Assembly: GCF_014195535.1 (NCBI RefSeq) | Contig: NZ_JACIBY010000001.1 | Span: forward strand, 186,001-250,000 | DNA: 64,000 bases | DNA from: Runella defluvii | GTDB lineage: Bacteria > Bacteroidota > Bacteroidia > Cytophagales > Spirosomataceae | Direction: 5' to 3' | In this document: in pieces, positions 1 to 9,103 of the stretch | Numbering within the stretch: position 1 is the first letter of the stretch | Layout: each line of letters starts with the position of its first letter | Position numbers and translations under genes: made by a program | The notes under the pieces: generated by a model | The model's database searches: none | Told to the model about the DNA's origin: nothing | What the model saw: only the letters and a program-made list of their open reading frames with translations

Positions 1-333
1 CATTACGCCTGCTTCGGCAGCGGCTTCGAGGGTGTTTTTAGTGCCTTGTAGGTTGACGTCGTAAATGTCCTTTTTGGGATTTTTTGCCCAAAGCTTGAAC
101 GCCGCCCCGACGGCATACAGCGTTTCGACTCCTTGAAAGGCGTTCACCAACGATGGTTTGTCAGTGATGTCTGCTTGCACTACTTCACAGTTCAGTCCTG
201 CCAACGAAGTTGCGCTTTTGAGGCTTCGAACCGACGCCCGAACGGGAATCCCTTTCTCAATAAGTAGGCGTACTAAATTGTGGCCAAGGTGCCCGTTGGC
301 GCCCGTTACCAATGCTAAATGGCTTTGTGTCAT
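1..333 (-). CDS. NAD(P)-dependent epimerase/dehydratase (extended SDR), 3' end outside window
   Basis: Only the first 111 codons are present; the gene starts at 331-333 (complement) and runs off the left edge. Residues 10-22 read TGANGHLGHNLVR, the glycine-rich NAD(P)-binding turn of extended short-chain dehydrogenases. An acidic-rich strand end (QADITD) and NLQGTKNTLEAA follow, the helix typical of dihydroflavonol reductase/epimerase relatives. The catalytic YxxxK lies beyond the edge, so the substrate cannot be guessed. A Crp/Fnr regulator lies 65 bp upstream on the same strand. The family call is secure from the Rossmann motif; the specific function is unknown. Confidence 0.8.
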   Translation of the reverse strand, partial: MTQSHLALVTGANGHLGHNLVRLLIEKGIPVRASVRSLKSATSLAGLNCEVVQADITDKPSLVNAFQGVETLYAVGAAFKLWAKNPKKDIYDVNLQGTKNTLEAAAEAGVM

Positions 334-398
334 GTGTTTGGTTGTTAAAATGATGCCACAAAATTCAGCATCGATTTTTCAAAACCACTTCACAAATG

Positions 399-974
399 TT
401 ACCTAATTACTTGTTTGCGTATTCGGCTCAAACTTTTGGGATTCATGCCCAAAAAAGATGCGATGTATTGAACGGGGACATTGTGCAACAGGTCGGGGTA
501 ATGTTCAATGAGGGTTAAGTAGCGCTGTTCGGCCGTTAGCGTAGCTAGTTCTTTGGAGCGATTTTCGTTGTACGAAAGGGATTTCTGGAAAACCCAAATG
601 CTAAAATCTTTGAACGCGCTACTCTGTGAGGTAAGCTGTTCTAAATGGCTTTTGGTGATGCGTAGCAATTGGCTCTCGGTGATACATTCCAAGTTTTCGT
701 GGGCGGTGGTTTGGTTGATAAAATTAAAATAGGAAGTAATAAAACCAGGCGGACAATTGAGGTGAGTTGTGACTTCATCGCCTTTATCGTTGTAATGAAA
801 CAGCCGAAGGTAACCCGATACAATAAAATACAGGTAGTGAGGGACTTTGCCTTCTTCTTCGATAATGTAGTTTTTGGGAAAACGAACAGGTTCAAAGTAC
901 TGTTGACACAGCGCTTTATCGTGCGCCGAAAGCGTTACTTTTTGGGCAATGAGCTCTAGCAATTGTTCATGCAT
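399..974 (-). CDS. Crp/Fnr family transcriptional regulator
   Basis: A 191-residue protein with an N-terminal cyclic-nucleotide-binding-type beta roll (GYLRLFHYNDKGDEVTTHL near residues 70-88). The C-terminal part (YIASFLGMNPKSLSRIRK) fits the helix-turn-helix of the short Bacteroidota Crp group. I chose the ATG at 972-974 (MHEQLLELI) rather than the upstream in-frame ATG at 1109: family members start here, and the longer form would overlap the preceding receptor gene with a low-complexity Lys/Ala/Pro tail. It is co-directional with the outer membrane receptor upstream and the epimerase downstream. The effector is unknown; most members of this group are not proven cAMP binders. Confidence 0.85.
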   Translation of the reverse strand: MHEQLLELIAQKVTLSAHDKALCQQYFEPVRFPKNYIIEEEGKVPHYLYFIVSGYLRLFHYNDKGDEVTTHLNCPPGFITSYFNFINQTTAHENLECITESQLLRITKSHLEQLTSQSSAFKDFSIWVFQKSLSYNENRSKELATLTAEQRYLTLIEHYPDLLHNVPVQYIASFLGMNPKSLSRIRKQVIR

Positions 975-1035
975 GGGATTGAAGAGGTAGGGGATGTATA
1001 ACCCCCACCCAACGAATATACAAAAGTTTGGTTCA

Positions 1036-3420
1036 CTACTGCACTCTTCGGCGCTCTTCTTCGGCGGTGTCTTCGGTTTGGCGGCGGCGGGTGTATTTTT
1101 CGTTGCCAAAACGATAGCTGAAATTGAGCCCGATGCGGCGAGTATCGCTTTGTGTTTTGCGATATTGGGTCGTATTTTGGTAATTGATCATGGTTTCAGT
1201 GCGGTAATTGGCAAAAGTCGGGTCGTCAATCATCAAGCGGATACTGCCTTTGTCCTTCAATATTTTCTTGCCAACGCCCACGTAAATCGAGTAAAAGCTG
1301 CCCATGGTCATGGTAAATACTTGGTCGCGGGCCGAAATATTGGCGTATAAGTCCGCCGACCAGCCTTTCCCAAAACTAAACTGCTGCCCCGCATTGATGC
1401 GAAAGGACACGTAGCGAGTGACGGCCACGTCGCCGTTTACTGTGCCCTGAATATTGAAACGAAATCCTTGAAAATTCAAGTTGGTCGTCCAATACTTGTT
1501 GATTTTTTTGTTGTAATTGCTCACAATCCCAAACCGATAGCCCTTGCCTAAATTGAACGGTTTTCGGACGAACACATCGCCTTCGCGAATGTTCAAATCG
1601 CCATTCAATCCATCGGCAAAATCCATGGCGACTCCTACGCTAATGCCGTTGTTGTGTTGGTAACGAAGTTGAAGATTGTGCAGATAAAAGGGCTTCAACG
1701 AGGGGTTTCCGCTGGTAAAGGTGTAGTCGTCCACGTAGTTGAGGAATGGGTTAAACTGCTGATAACTTGGGCGGTTGATGCGGCGGCCGTAGTTGAAACT
1801 CAAACTGTGCTTGCCCACGCTGTCCAACGCGCGTCGAAAGAAGAAAGTGGGGAAGAGGTTGGTAAAATACTGCGAAAATTGCTCGCCCGTGGTAGCGATG
1901 TTGGGCAGTAGATTGCCTTCAATATTGGTGTTTTCGGCGCGTAGCCCCATTTGTAAACTGGTGCGCTTGTTCAACGTATGGCGTAGGTTGAGGTAAGCGG
2001 CATTGATGTTTTCGTTGTAAAAAAAATGGTTGCTTTTGGTAGGGTCAAGTACGAAGTTCTGGTCTTTTTTATGCTCTACGTCGGCTTCGTTGGCGTTTTT
2101 TACAAAGCCTATTTTTGCTCCCATTTCAAACGTTGTTTTGGCAGAAACAGGGCGGCGATAATCGGTTTTGAAGGTCAGAATTGTAGCGGGTGTGAAGAAA
2201 ACATTGTTGAAAATCTGGGTGTTATTGGCGTGGCTACTCTGAAAATTTCTAACGCCATCGGAGCCATATTGCTGATAGTTTACGTCGCCGCTCCACTCGC
2301 TGCCCTGCTTTTTGGGTTTGTGGGTAAAATTGAGGTTGGCACTTAGATTGTTCCAATCAAATTGCCCACGGTTGGTGCCGTAGTATGGTTCGTTGTTGAT
2401 TAAATTTGTAAATACAGCTCCGTCGTTGCGTTGGCTTTTTTGCAAAAATAATTGCCCCCCGATGACGGTATTTTTGCTTTTGTCGTAATCAAAACCCAGC
2501 CGAATTGTGCCGCCCAAACTTTCAGAAGTGGCGGTGTTATCGCTGCTATATTCTTGATTAGTAGTATTTTCGGTGATAGTTCGGGTGGAAGTAGTAACTG
2601 TGCGATTGGCATCGCGAGGCAAACCTACGCCCCCAAAAAGATTGAGTTTTCCTTGTCGGTAATTGAGGTTAAGGTTGTTGTAACTCCGCCACGTGTGCCC
2701 TACGCTTTGGCTAGTGCTAATGTTCCCCGTCAGACCGTAAAGGCGATTTTTTTTCAGTACAATGTTCACAATAGCCGAGCCTGTGGCATCGTATTTGGCG
2801 GGAGGGGAATCCATCAGCTCCAATTTGTCCAACATCTGGGCGGGCAGCGATTTGAGGTAAGCCACCAAGTCGGTGCCGCTCATGTAAGTGGGCCGCCCGT
2901 CGATGAGCACCAACACGTTGCTGCGACCGTTGAGCTGCACATTGCCGTTTTGATCCACCACTAGGCTCGGGGTGCGTTCTAGCACTTCTTGGGCCGATAG
3001 GGTGGCAGCTCCGCTCATGGCTTCTACGTTGATGACGGTTTTGTCTTCTTCCTGAACCACCAGCGGACGCGTCGTTTTGACGACAACTTCGGCCAGTTGT
3101 TGGGTTTTCTCGGGAAGTAAAAAAATGGTTGGTAGCGACAAAGACGTTCCACTTATTCGAATGGTGGGGCTTTGGTATTTCTTTGACCCCAAATAGCTGA
3201 TTTTGAGGAAATAGTTTCCTTGTTTTAGGTTCGTAAATTCAAATTTTCCTTGGGCATTGGCCGCGACACCCGCTACTTGCTGGCTATCGGGCAAGGCAAT
3301 CAATAGCACATTGGCTCCTACGGCGGCTTCGTTGTGGTGGTCTTTAATTTCTCCCTTCAAATTGCTTTGTGCCCATGCCGTGGTGGTAATGAAGAGAAAG
3401 AGTAACATACAATTTTTCAT
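1036..3420 (-). CDS. TonB-dependent outer membrane receptor (carboxypeptidase-regulatory + plug + OMP_b-brl_3)
   Basis: 794 residues, starting at the ATG at 3418-3420, which gives a clean signal peptide (MKNCMLLFLFITTTAWAQS); the in-frame ATG at 3477 would bury it. A carboxypeptidase-regulatory-like beta domain follows (LKGEIKDHHNEAAVGANVLL, about residues 20-105). Next come a plug-like domain (LIDGRPTYMSG; PPAKYDATGSAIVNIVLKK) and a long beta barrel rich in aromatic/Asn strands. This is the 'outer membrane beta-barrel family protein' type, not a SusC, since there is no SusD partner nearby. The substrate is unknown. It is transcribed away from the LytS-type kinase gene at 3660, with 239 bp between the two starts. 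Confidence 0.85.
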   Translation of the reverse strand: MKNCMLLFLFITTTAWAQSNLKGEIKDHHNEAAVGANVLLIALPDSQQVAGVAANAQGKFEFTNLKQGNYFLKISYLGSKKYQSPTIRISGTSLSLPTIFLLPEKTQQLAEVVVKTTRPLVVQEEDKTVINVEAMSGAATLSAQEVLERTPSLVVDQNGNVQLNGRSNVLVLIDGRPTYMSGTDLVAYLKSLPAQMLDKLELMDSPPAKYDATGSAIVNIVLKKNRLYGLTGNISTSQSVGHTWRSYNNLNLNYRQGKLNLFGGVGLPRDANRTVTTSTRTITENTTNQEYSSDNTATSESLGGTIRLGFDYDKSKNTVIGGQLFLQKSQRNDGAVFTNLINNEPYYGTNRGQFDWNNLSANLNFTHKPKKQGSEWSGDVNYQQYGSDGVRNFQSSHANNTQIFNNVFFTPATILTFKTDYRRPVSAKTTFEMGAKIGFVKNANEADVEHKKDQNFVLDPTKSNHFFYNENINAAYLNLRHTLNKRTSLQMGLRAENTNIEGNLLPNIATTGEQFSQYFTNLFPTFFFRRALDSVGKHSLSFNYGRRINRPSYQQFNPFLNYVDDYTFTSGNPSLKPFYLHNLQLRYQHNNGISVGVAMDFADGLNGDLNIREGDVFVRKPFNLGKGYRFGIVSNYNKKINKYWTTNLNFQGFRFNIQGTVNGDVAVTRYVSFRINAGQQFSFGKGWSADLYANISARDQVFTMTMGSFYSIYVGVGKKILKDKGSIRLMIDDPTFANYRTETMINYQNTTQYRKTQSDTRRIGLNFSYRFGNEKYTRRRQTEDTAEEERRRVQ

Positions 3421-3659
3421 GCTGCGTTGTGGTTTTTGGCAAAACTCTGCAAGACGCTGTTTTTTAGAGAAGGGCACGGACAGAAAGGGCAGCTGCTGTG
3501 ATAAAAAGGGAAAATCGACTGACGAGAGAGGGACGAATAGTAGTGGTTAAACAAACTTGCCGTATTTTACGGTTTTCGTCAGTCAAAAAAGCCTTTCTGT
3601 CAGTCAAGGAGAAAAGTAATGAAACAGAATTTCCATTTTTGACCAAAAATTGAAACAAA

Positions 3660-4721
3660 ATGGCTGGAAATATTCTCGTTTTTACCTTTTCGGTGGTTGT
3701 ACTTTGGCTCATTTTTGGCAAACCAAAGCAGATTGTTATTACCCTTTTTCAGTGGGCAGTAGGCGCGGTGGGGTTGTTTTTTGCTGTCCTTTTTACATTT
3801 CACATCATTGATTTAGATGGCGAAAAGAACCAAGCCTTGATAAGTAGCGTGTTGACGATAGGCTGTGCGGCGGCGGGGCGTTTTATTGCAGCGTATTATT
3901 TGAGTAAAAAATCTCGCAATAAAGACCGCGCCGTGACGATTTTGGGGGTACTTTTTATTGGGTTTTTGCTGGGTTTTGGTTTGGCAATCAATTATTTGAG
4001 GTTTACTGACAGTTTTTCGGTGTTGTTGTACGTCAATCTGGCCTTGATGGGATTGGGGTTTGTTACGACGATGGGCGTGGCTATTATCAAACACCAGATT
4101 GAGCAAAAAATTACTACCGCCGAGACCAAAGCCGACGTAAGCGATGCCGAATTGAAGTTATTACAGAGTCAGTTGAGCCCGCATTTTTTGTTTAATACGC
4201 TCAATAACCTGTATGCACTTTCGATACACGATGCTTCTAAATTGCCGCCGTTGCTGCTCAAGTTATCCGACTTGCTGCGCTATACGGTGTATGACACCAA
4301 GGCTACGTTGGTGGCTCTCGAAGACGAAATCAATTACTTGAAAAACTACATTGATTTTGAAAAAATACGGTTAGGCGAACGGTTGGAACTGGTCACAAAT
4401 TGGCCCGAATCGCTTGCCGAAGCTCCGCCGATTGCTCCTATGCTGTTGATTGTGTTTGTAGAAAATGCGTTTAAACATTCCAAAAACACCCAAAATCCGC
4501 AGATTAAGATTGCCATAGACGTACAAATTTGGGGTAAAACGGTGCTTTTTTCGGTACAAAATAGTTTTGACCCTAGCGTGACCCGAAATACGCTGGAGCA
4601 ACACAGTGGCTTGGGGCTGGACAACGTAAAAAAACGATTGGAACTCGCTTATCCTCACCGCCATGATTTAAGTATCGAGCAGAAAAACAATACTTTTATG
4701 GTTAAATTAAGACTTACATGA
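3660..4721 (+). CDS. LytS-type sensor histidine kinase
   Basis: 353 residues. Roughly the first 145 are hydrophobic, with four or five membrane segments and no recognisable extracytoplasmic domain. The kinase core is of the His_kinase (PF06580) type: LSPHFLFNTLNNLYAL with the likely phospho-acceptor His175, then an ATPase domain with VENAFKHS and SGLGLDNVKKRL. The stop codon overlaps the ATG of the LytTR regulator gene (ATGA at 4718-4721), so the two are translationally coupled and almost certainly form one two-component system. The stimulus is unknown. The divergently transcribed outer membrane receptor upstream is a possible target (inference). Confidence 0.92.
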   Translation: MAGNILVFTFSVVVLWLIFGKPKQIVITLFQWAVGAVGLFFAVLFTFHIIDLDGEKNQALISSVLTIGCAAAGRFIAAYYLSKKSRNKDRAVTILGVLFIGFLLGFGLAINYLRFTDSFSVLLYVNLALMGLGFVTTMGVAIIKHQIEQKITTAETKADVSDAELKLLQSQLSPHFLFNTLNNLYALSIHDASKLPPLLLKLSDLLRYTVYDTKATLVALEDEINYLKNYIDFEKIRLGERLELVTNWPESLAEAPPIAPMLLIVFVENAFKHSKNTQNPQIKIAIDVQIWGKTVLFSVQNSFDPSVTRNTLEQHSGLGLDNVKKRLELAYPHRHDLSIEQKNNTFMVKLRLT

Positions 4722-5416
4722 CACTAAAGGCACTCATAGTGGATGATGAACCGCTGGCGCGTCAGCTTATTGAGGGGTATTGTAGGTATTTTCCTGAAAT
4801 AGAGGTAGTTGGTTCGGTAATCGATGTGTTTATGGCAAGGCCCATTTTGGAGACTGGCAGGGTGGATGTGCTATTTTTGGACATCAATATGCCCGTGATG
4901 AACGGCATTAATTTTCTCAGAAGCCTTCCTCACAAACCCATTACTATTTTTACGACGGCCTACAAAGAACACGCCCACGAAGCCTTTGATCTTGCAGCTA
5001 CGGACTACCTGCTGAAACCCTTTTCGATGGAGCGTTTTTTGCAGGCCATTGACAAGGCCAAAGCTGCCCTAAAGCAGCAACCCAACACGCCCGAAAACCA
5101 CACTTTCCTGAAGTCAGACGGTAAATTGATAAAGTTATTTTTTGACGAACTGTACTACGTAGAGGCGCAAGGTAACCAAGTTAAATTTGTAACCGAGAAC
5201 AGCACCTTCAACATTACCCAGACGTTTGGCTCGGTGTTGGAGCTTTTGCCCGCGTCGCAGTTTGTGCGAGTTCATCGCTCGTTTGCGGTCAATATTCAGA
5301 AAATTAGCATTATAGAGTCCTACCGTATCCTGTTACTTCAAAAAGGCGAAGTCCCACTCGGAAGCAATTTTCGGGAAGATTTTTTGAAAATGGTGATGAG
5401 TAAGGGAGGGGAGTGA
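4718..5416 (+). CDS. LytTR-family response regulator
   Basis: 232 residues. The receiver domain has the acidic pair D9/D10 (LIVDDEPLARQ), phospho-acceptor D55 (FLDINMPVMNG), TTAYKEHA, and the conserved Lys in LLKPFSMERF. The C-terminal half is a LytTR DNA-binding domain (DELYYVEAQGNQVKF; FVRVHRSFAVN; PLGSNFREDFLK). It overlaps the kinase gene by four bases. LytTR proteins bind direct-repeat operators. No later gene is in the operon: the next gene is convergent and stops at 5436. Confidence 0.93.
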   Translation: MTLKALIVDDEPLARQLIEGYCRYFPEIEVVGSVIDVFMARPILETGRVDVLFLDINMPVMNGINFLRSLPHKPITIFTTAYKEHAHEAFDLAATDYLLKPFSMERFLQAIDKAKAALKQQPNTPENHTFLKSDGKLIKLFFDELYYVEAQGNQVKFVTENSTFNITQTFGSVLELLPASQFVRVHRSFAVNIQKISIIESYRILLLQKGEVPLGSNFREDFLKMVMSKGGE

Positions 5417-5435
5417 TGGAAAGCAAAGGGCGGCG

Positions 5436-6143
5436 TTAAGATGTTGTATTCACCATAATTCTCCCCGTCAAAAACCTAGTGTGCCAAGTGGCAAAAGTGA
5501 GCTCAAAGTAAAATCCTTTGTCCGAAAATAGTAGCTCTGTTTTGTAATGAGAGTTGTCTAGGTGTATTTCTTCTCTCCAACGGTTACAGATTTCATCTAC
5601 CAATGCCTGTGCCTGACAGCCCTTGTCTCTCAATTTACACTCGAAGGTCAGCATTTGGTAGGGATTGGACAAGGATTTTGTGAAAATTAGCTTACTAATT
5701 TGCTGAATGGATGTTAATCCGTGGTGGATTTTTGTGGAAATTTTTTTAATATCTTGAAAATCAAATGGTTTTTGCTCAGGTTGTAAGTTTTTGAAAAACG
5801 TGTCGAAGTCCCAATACTTAAAATCATCCCTCAAAATTTGAGTGATTTTACCGCGCCCGACGGTTGTGGTTCCTTCTCTTATTTCAAAGCCTTGACCAAC
5901 GTAAAATTGCCCAACGTGAAAGTTAGGGCTTAACATTTGAAGCCTAATTTTTGCAGCTTCACCTGGGTAACAAATTTCTTTATCAATCAATATTTGGGGA
6001 GCATCCCAATCTCTGCCATTATAGTAAAACTGTCCTCGATACCCCGATGTGATAGGGTTCCTTCGGCCACCTTCTTGCTCTGTCAAGTAGTAAACTTCTC
6101 CTTCAAGTTCAGGATTGTAGAGTTGAAATGGAGCTTCTGTCAT
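5436..6143 (-). CDS. Stand-alone EF-Tu domain III-like protein, function unknown
   Basis: 235 residues. About residues 13-105 match the third (C-terminal) beta-barrel domain of elongation factor Tu: GEVYYLTEQEGGRRNPITSG then YRGQFYYNGRDWD parallels EVYVLSKEEGGRHTPF/YRPQFYFRTTD, CYPGEAAKIRLQML parallels the MPGDN strand, and FEIREGTTTVGRGKITQIL parallels FAIREGGRTVGAGVV. There is no G domain and no domain II. The remaining about 125 residues have no motif I recognise. It could be a decoy or adaptor using the tRNA/EF-Ts-contacting fold, but no function is established. It is a single gene, convergent with the LytTR gene. Confidence 0.7.
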   Translation of the reverse strand: MTEAPFQLYNPELEGEVYYLTEQEGGRRNPITSGYRGQFYYNGRDWDAPQILIDKEICYPGEAAKIRLQMLSPNFHVGQFYVGQGFEIREGTTTVGRGKITQILRDDFKYWDFDTFFKNLQPEQKPFDFQDIKKISTKIHHGLTSIQQISKLIFTKSLSNPYQMLTFECKLRDKGCQAQALVDEICNRWREEIHLDNSHYKTELLFSDKGFYFELTFATWHTRFLTGRIMVNTTS

Positions 6144-6224
6144 TATATAAGAATCTTTTTATCCTTCTCAAAAAGAGCTTCTTCCTATGGTCATTTACCT
6201 TACTATACCCGAAGGTTTTTATCG

Positions 6225-6312
6225 TTTTTCATCCGTGTAAATCTGTTAAATCAGTGTCATCCGTGTGCTAAAATTGTCGATAATAACACACGGATGTTAT
6301 GGATTAGATACG
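6225..6312. repeat. ATCCGTGT-type intergenic repeat with inverted copies
   Basis: ATCCGTGT occurs at 6230-6237 and ATCCGTGTG at 6259-6267, and the inverse ACACACGGAT at 6286-6295. Words such as AATCTGTTAAATCAGTGTC lie between, followed by further degenerate copies (GGATTAGATACGG). The arrangement lets the second and third copies pair as a hairpin. It lies in the 199-bp gap between two co-directional genes and has no reading frame of its own. Similar strings are common between genes in Bacteroidota genomes (from memory, not checked here). Confidence 0.6.
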
Positions 6313-6342
6313 GTTTTAATGGATTTAAAAATAGTCGAGCCC

Positions 6343-7170
6343 TTAATTCCCCGTGTTTTTTAAAATAAAGTCAACAATGGGTTGAGGGTCTTTTAGGCAG
6401 TGTGGATGATGTCCTACTCCTTTTTTGACAATGAGCTCAATCGCCCCGCCAGCACTTCGATACTTCTCGGCTAACTGATACGTATTTTCATCAATGGGGA
6501 CGACATCATCTGCGTCTCCACAAACGTGTAAGAGAGGAATTTTGGCGGCTGCCAGTTTTACACAATTGTTGATGGGGCTGTCCTTAAAATCATTGACTGT
6601 CGCTTCGGTCAAGTCGTACGCTTTAAGGCATTTTTCCCAGTCATTTTTGGAGCCTTTTCCCTTGCCTAAACCGCCTGGCCAACTTTTTATATCGCATACA
6701 GGCGCATCGGCATAGATACAATATACCTTGTCTGCGTTCCGTGAAGCCCAATTGTAGGCATCCAAGCCCCCACGGCTCAGTCCTTCAAAGACTGTTTTGG
6801 GGCTAAGCCCGAAACGTTGAATCAGATGATTGTAAAAACCATCGAATCGGTGCATTGATTTTGGCCCACCGTACAAATCCACCACATCGACATACACCAC
6901 ATGAAACCCTTTTTGCAACAAGGCAATATCCACTTGCGGTTCGTGTGCCCAAAACTGAGTACGCCAAATCCAGTTTTTGTGTGGGTTGGGTTGATGGGGT
7001 AGAACCACTTTGGCTTCGACGCCTTCAAATTGAAACTCCAGCATTTCAAATCCGTTCCAGGTCGTATGAACGGTGGCACGCTCATCGCTCGCATGGCTAG
7101 TAAAAGCAAGTTGGGCTAGGAGACAAAAAAGGAAGCAAAATTGAAGCGTGGTTTTCTTGCGTGTCTTCAT
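6343..7170 (-). CDS. Secreted alpha/beta hydrolase
   Basis: 275 residues with an N-terminal signal peptide (Lys/Arg start, then CFLFCLLAQLAFTSHA). The nucleophile elbow is GLSRGG (Ser about residue 142), with the acid in HVCGDADDVVP and the catalytic His in VGHHPHC, so the Ser-Asp-His triad appears complete. The substrate is unknown; this secreted group is often found near carbohydrate or sulfatase genes, which I do not see here. It is separated from the upstream hydrolase gene by a hairpin terminator at 7264-7290, so it is transcribed on its own. Confidence 0.8.
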   Translation of the reverse strand: MKTRKKTTLQFCFLFCLLAQLAFTSHASDERATVHTTWNGFEMLEFQFEGVEAKVVLPHQPNPHKNWIWRTQFWAHEPQVDIALLQKGFHVVYVDVVDLYGGPKSMHRFDGFYNHLIQRFGLSPKTVFEGLSRGGLDAYNWASRNADKVYCIYADAPVCDIKSWPGGLGKGKGSKNDWEKCLKAYDLTEATVNDFKDSPINNCVKLAAAKIPLLHVCGDADDVVPIDENTYQLAEKYRSAGGAIELIVKKGVGHHPHCLKDPQPIVDFILKNTGN

Positions 7171-7263
7171 GGGATGTTAGGGTTTGATGGTTGGATTGTC
7201 CGTGTCCACGAAGATAGATGTATTTTGTGATTAGGCGAATTTGTTAGCATTTATAACAACGCC

Positions 7264-7292
7264 AAAAAGCCCATCCGTGGATGAGCTTTTCT
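7264..7292 (-). terminator. Rho-independent terminator of the 7312-8133 hydrolase gene
   Basis: On the minus strand AAAGCTCATCC/GGATGGGCTTTTT forms a short stem with a two-base loop, followed by a T run. It lies 20 bp past the stop codon of the hydrolase gene and before the next minus-strand gene. Confidence 0.65.
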
Positions 7293-7311
7293 TTTAGATG
7301 ACACCTTTTCG

Positions 7312-8133
7312 TTAAGAATTGATGAACTTTAAAATGTCGTTGTTGATGGTTTCGGCTTCGGTAGTAGGCATACCGTGCGGAAAGCCAGGGTAAATAATCA
7401 GTGTTCCGTTTTTCAAAAGTTCGTGGGCTTTTACGGCAGTGGTCTTGTAGGGAACAATCTGGTCGTCGTCGCCGTGAAGTACTAAAACGGGGACATCCAC
7501 ACTTTGTAAATCTTCGGTGAAATCAGTTTCCGAAAATACCTTGACACAGTCGTATTGTGCTTTGATTCCCCCCATCATTCCTTGTCTCCACCAGTTGTCT
7601 TGGATGCCTTTTTTCACCACTGCGCCTTCTCGGTTGTACCCAAAAAACGGAAAAGTAATGTCTTGGTAAAACTGTGCTCGGTTGTGTTGGGTATTGTGGC
7701 GAATGTTATCAAATACCTCCAAAGGCACACCGTCAGGGTTTCTTTCGTCGGCAATCATGTAGGGCGTGATAGCGCTGATTAATACCACTTTGGCTACTCG
7801 GTCTTTGCCATATTTGGCGGCATATCGTATGGCCTCGCCACCTCCTGTCGAATGCCCAACGTGAATCGCGTTTTTGAGGTCTAAAAATTCGGTAAGTTCT
7901 GCTACGTCGGCTGCGTAAGTGTCCATGTCATTGCCTTGGTAAGTTTGGGTAGAGCGTCCGTGGCCACGGCGGTCGTGAGCGATTACTCGAAACCCTTTTT
8001 CCAAGAAAAACATCATTTGAGCATCCCAATCGTCCGACGATAGTGGCCATCCGTGGTGGAAAAAGATGGGCTGTCCTTCTCCTAAATCTTTGAAATAAAT
8101 TTCAGTTCCGTCTTTTACTGTTAGCTTGTTCAT
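7312..8133 (-). CDS. Alpha/beta hydrolase, non-haem haloperoxidase/arylesterase type
   Basis: 273 residues from the ATG at 8131-8133 (MNKLTVKDGTEIYFKDLG); the longer in-frame start adds 33 residues with no family match. It shows the cofactor-free chloroperoxidase/esterase signature: FFHHGWPLSSDDWD (oxyanion region), RGHGRS, nucleophile elbow GHSTGGGE, acid in LHGDDDQIVP, and His in PGFPHGMP. No signal peptide, so cytoplasmic. A CCTTTGCA-type -7 element lies upstream near 8180. The AraC regulator gene immediately upstream on the same strand is a likely controller (inference). Confidence 0.9.
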   Translation of the reverse strand: MNKLTVKDGTEIYFKDLGEGQPIFFHHGWPLSSDDWDAQMMFFLEKGFRVIAHDRRGHGRSTQTYQGNDMDTYAADVAELTEFLDLKNAIHVGHSTGGGEAIRYAAKYGKDRVAKVVLISAITPYMIADERNPDGVPLEVFDNIRHNTQHNRAQFYQDITFPFFGYNREGAVVKKGIQDNWWRQGMMGGIKAQYDCVKVFSETDFTEDLQSVDVPVLVLHGDDDQIVPYKTTAVKAHELLKNGTLIIYPGFPHGMPTTEAETINNDILKFINS

Positions 8134-8260
8134 TGTTTTGATTGTCAAATGGTTAATGATTGATTTGATGATGCAAAGGTCTTTTAAAAAGCGAAGCCCA
8201 TCAATGGACAAACTTCGCCTTGAATTGCACATTTTTCCTCAATCACCAGAAATGACGAAA

Positions 8261-9091
8261 TCAGAACTGTTTTCGGAACGATGTAGGGGAGATTCCCGTG
8301 TTTTTGGTGAAGAACCGAACAAAATAAGCATCGTCCTCGTAGTTTAGGCTGTACGCAATCTCCTTGACTGATAAAGATGTGTGGGCCAAAAGGCGCTTGC
8401 TTTCGAGGATGATTCGGTTTTTGATGATGTCGTTGGGTGTGTCTTTGCTAAGTAACCCTATTTTTTTGCTGAGATTTTTGGGCGTGATAAAAAGCATATC
8501 AGCATAGTCGGCTACCGTATGGTGGGTTTTGTAATGCTGCTCCACCAACTTGCTAAATTTTCTCAAAAATTGCACATCAGCATGTTGTTCGTTGTCAGCC
8601 AATTGGTGTTGTTCCTTCCAAATTCGCGTGGACTTGAGAATAATAAGTTTGAGCAAAATTCGTAACATTTCTTCGGTGCTGGCATCGTCGTTTTCCATCT
8701 CATTTTGTATCTCCCTGATGACTTTTTGCATGTACGACGATTGGCTATCTCTTAGCTTAATGAAAGGCACTTCAAACACATTGTTGTACAAAATCCCATC
8801 GCAAGCTACTTCTTGGTCGTGGATTTCGATGCAATAAAAGTCGCGGTTGAAGTGTAGTAAGATTTCTTTATTATTCTCATTTTGAGAAAATTGTATCACC
8901 ACTTTAGGGTTGATGAAGAGCAACGCATCCGAATCCAAGAGGAAGTGTTGGAAGTCAACTTGGATGGCTGTGTTTTTGGGCAGAAAAAGAATTTTTATGT
9001 GCTCTTCAATGGATTGGAGGATACTATCGCTGATTTCGCTATCCAAAGAACGAAGGTTGCCAAATTGCTTTAATGAAAATTCTTTGAGCAT
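8261..9091 (-). CDS. AraC family transcriptional regulator
   Basis: 276 residues. The C-terminal about 100 residues hold the two helix-turn-helix motifs of AraC/XylS proteins (LLAHTSLSVKEIAYSLNYED then YFVRFFTKNTGISPTSFRKQF). The N-terminal part resembles a cupin-like sensing domain but has no diagnostic motif. It is co-directional with, and 127 bp upstream of, the haloperoxidase-type hydrolase gene. It is divergent from the HxlR gene at 9350, sharing an upstream region that contains a perfect ATCCGA-t-TCGGAT palindrome. Confidence 0.9.
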   Translation of the reverse strand: MLKEFSLKQFGNLRSLDSEISDSILQSIEEHIKILFLPKNTAIQVDFQHFLLDSDALLFINPKVVIQFSQNENNKEILLHFNRDFYCIEIHDQEVACDGILYNNVFEVPFIKLRDSQSSYMQKVIREIQNEMENDDASTEEMLRILLKLIILKSTRIWKEQHQLADNEQHADVQFLRKFSKLVEQHYKTHHTVADYADMLFITPKNLSKKIGLLSKDTPNDIIKNRIILESKRLLAHTSLSVKEIAYSLNYEDDAYFVRFFTKNTGISPTSFRKQF

Positions 9092-9103
9092 TGATTTTAA
9101 CGT

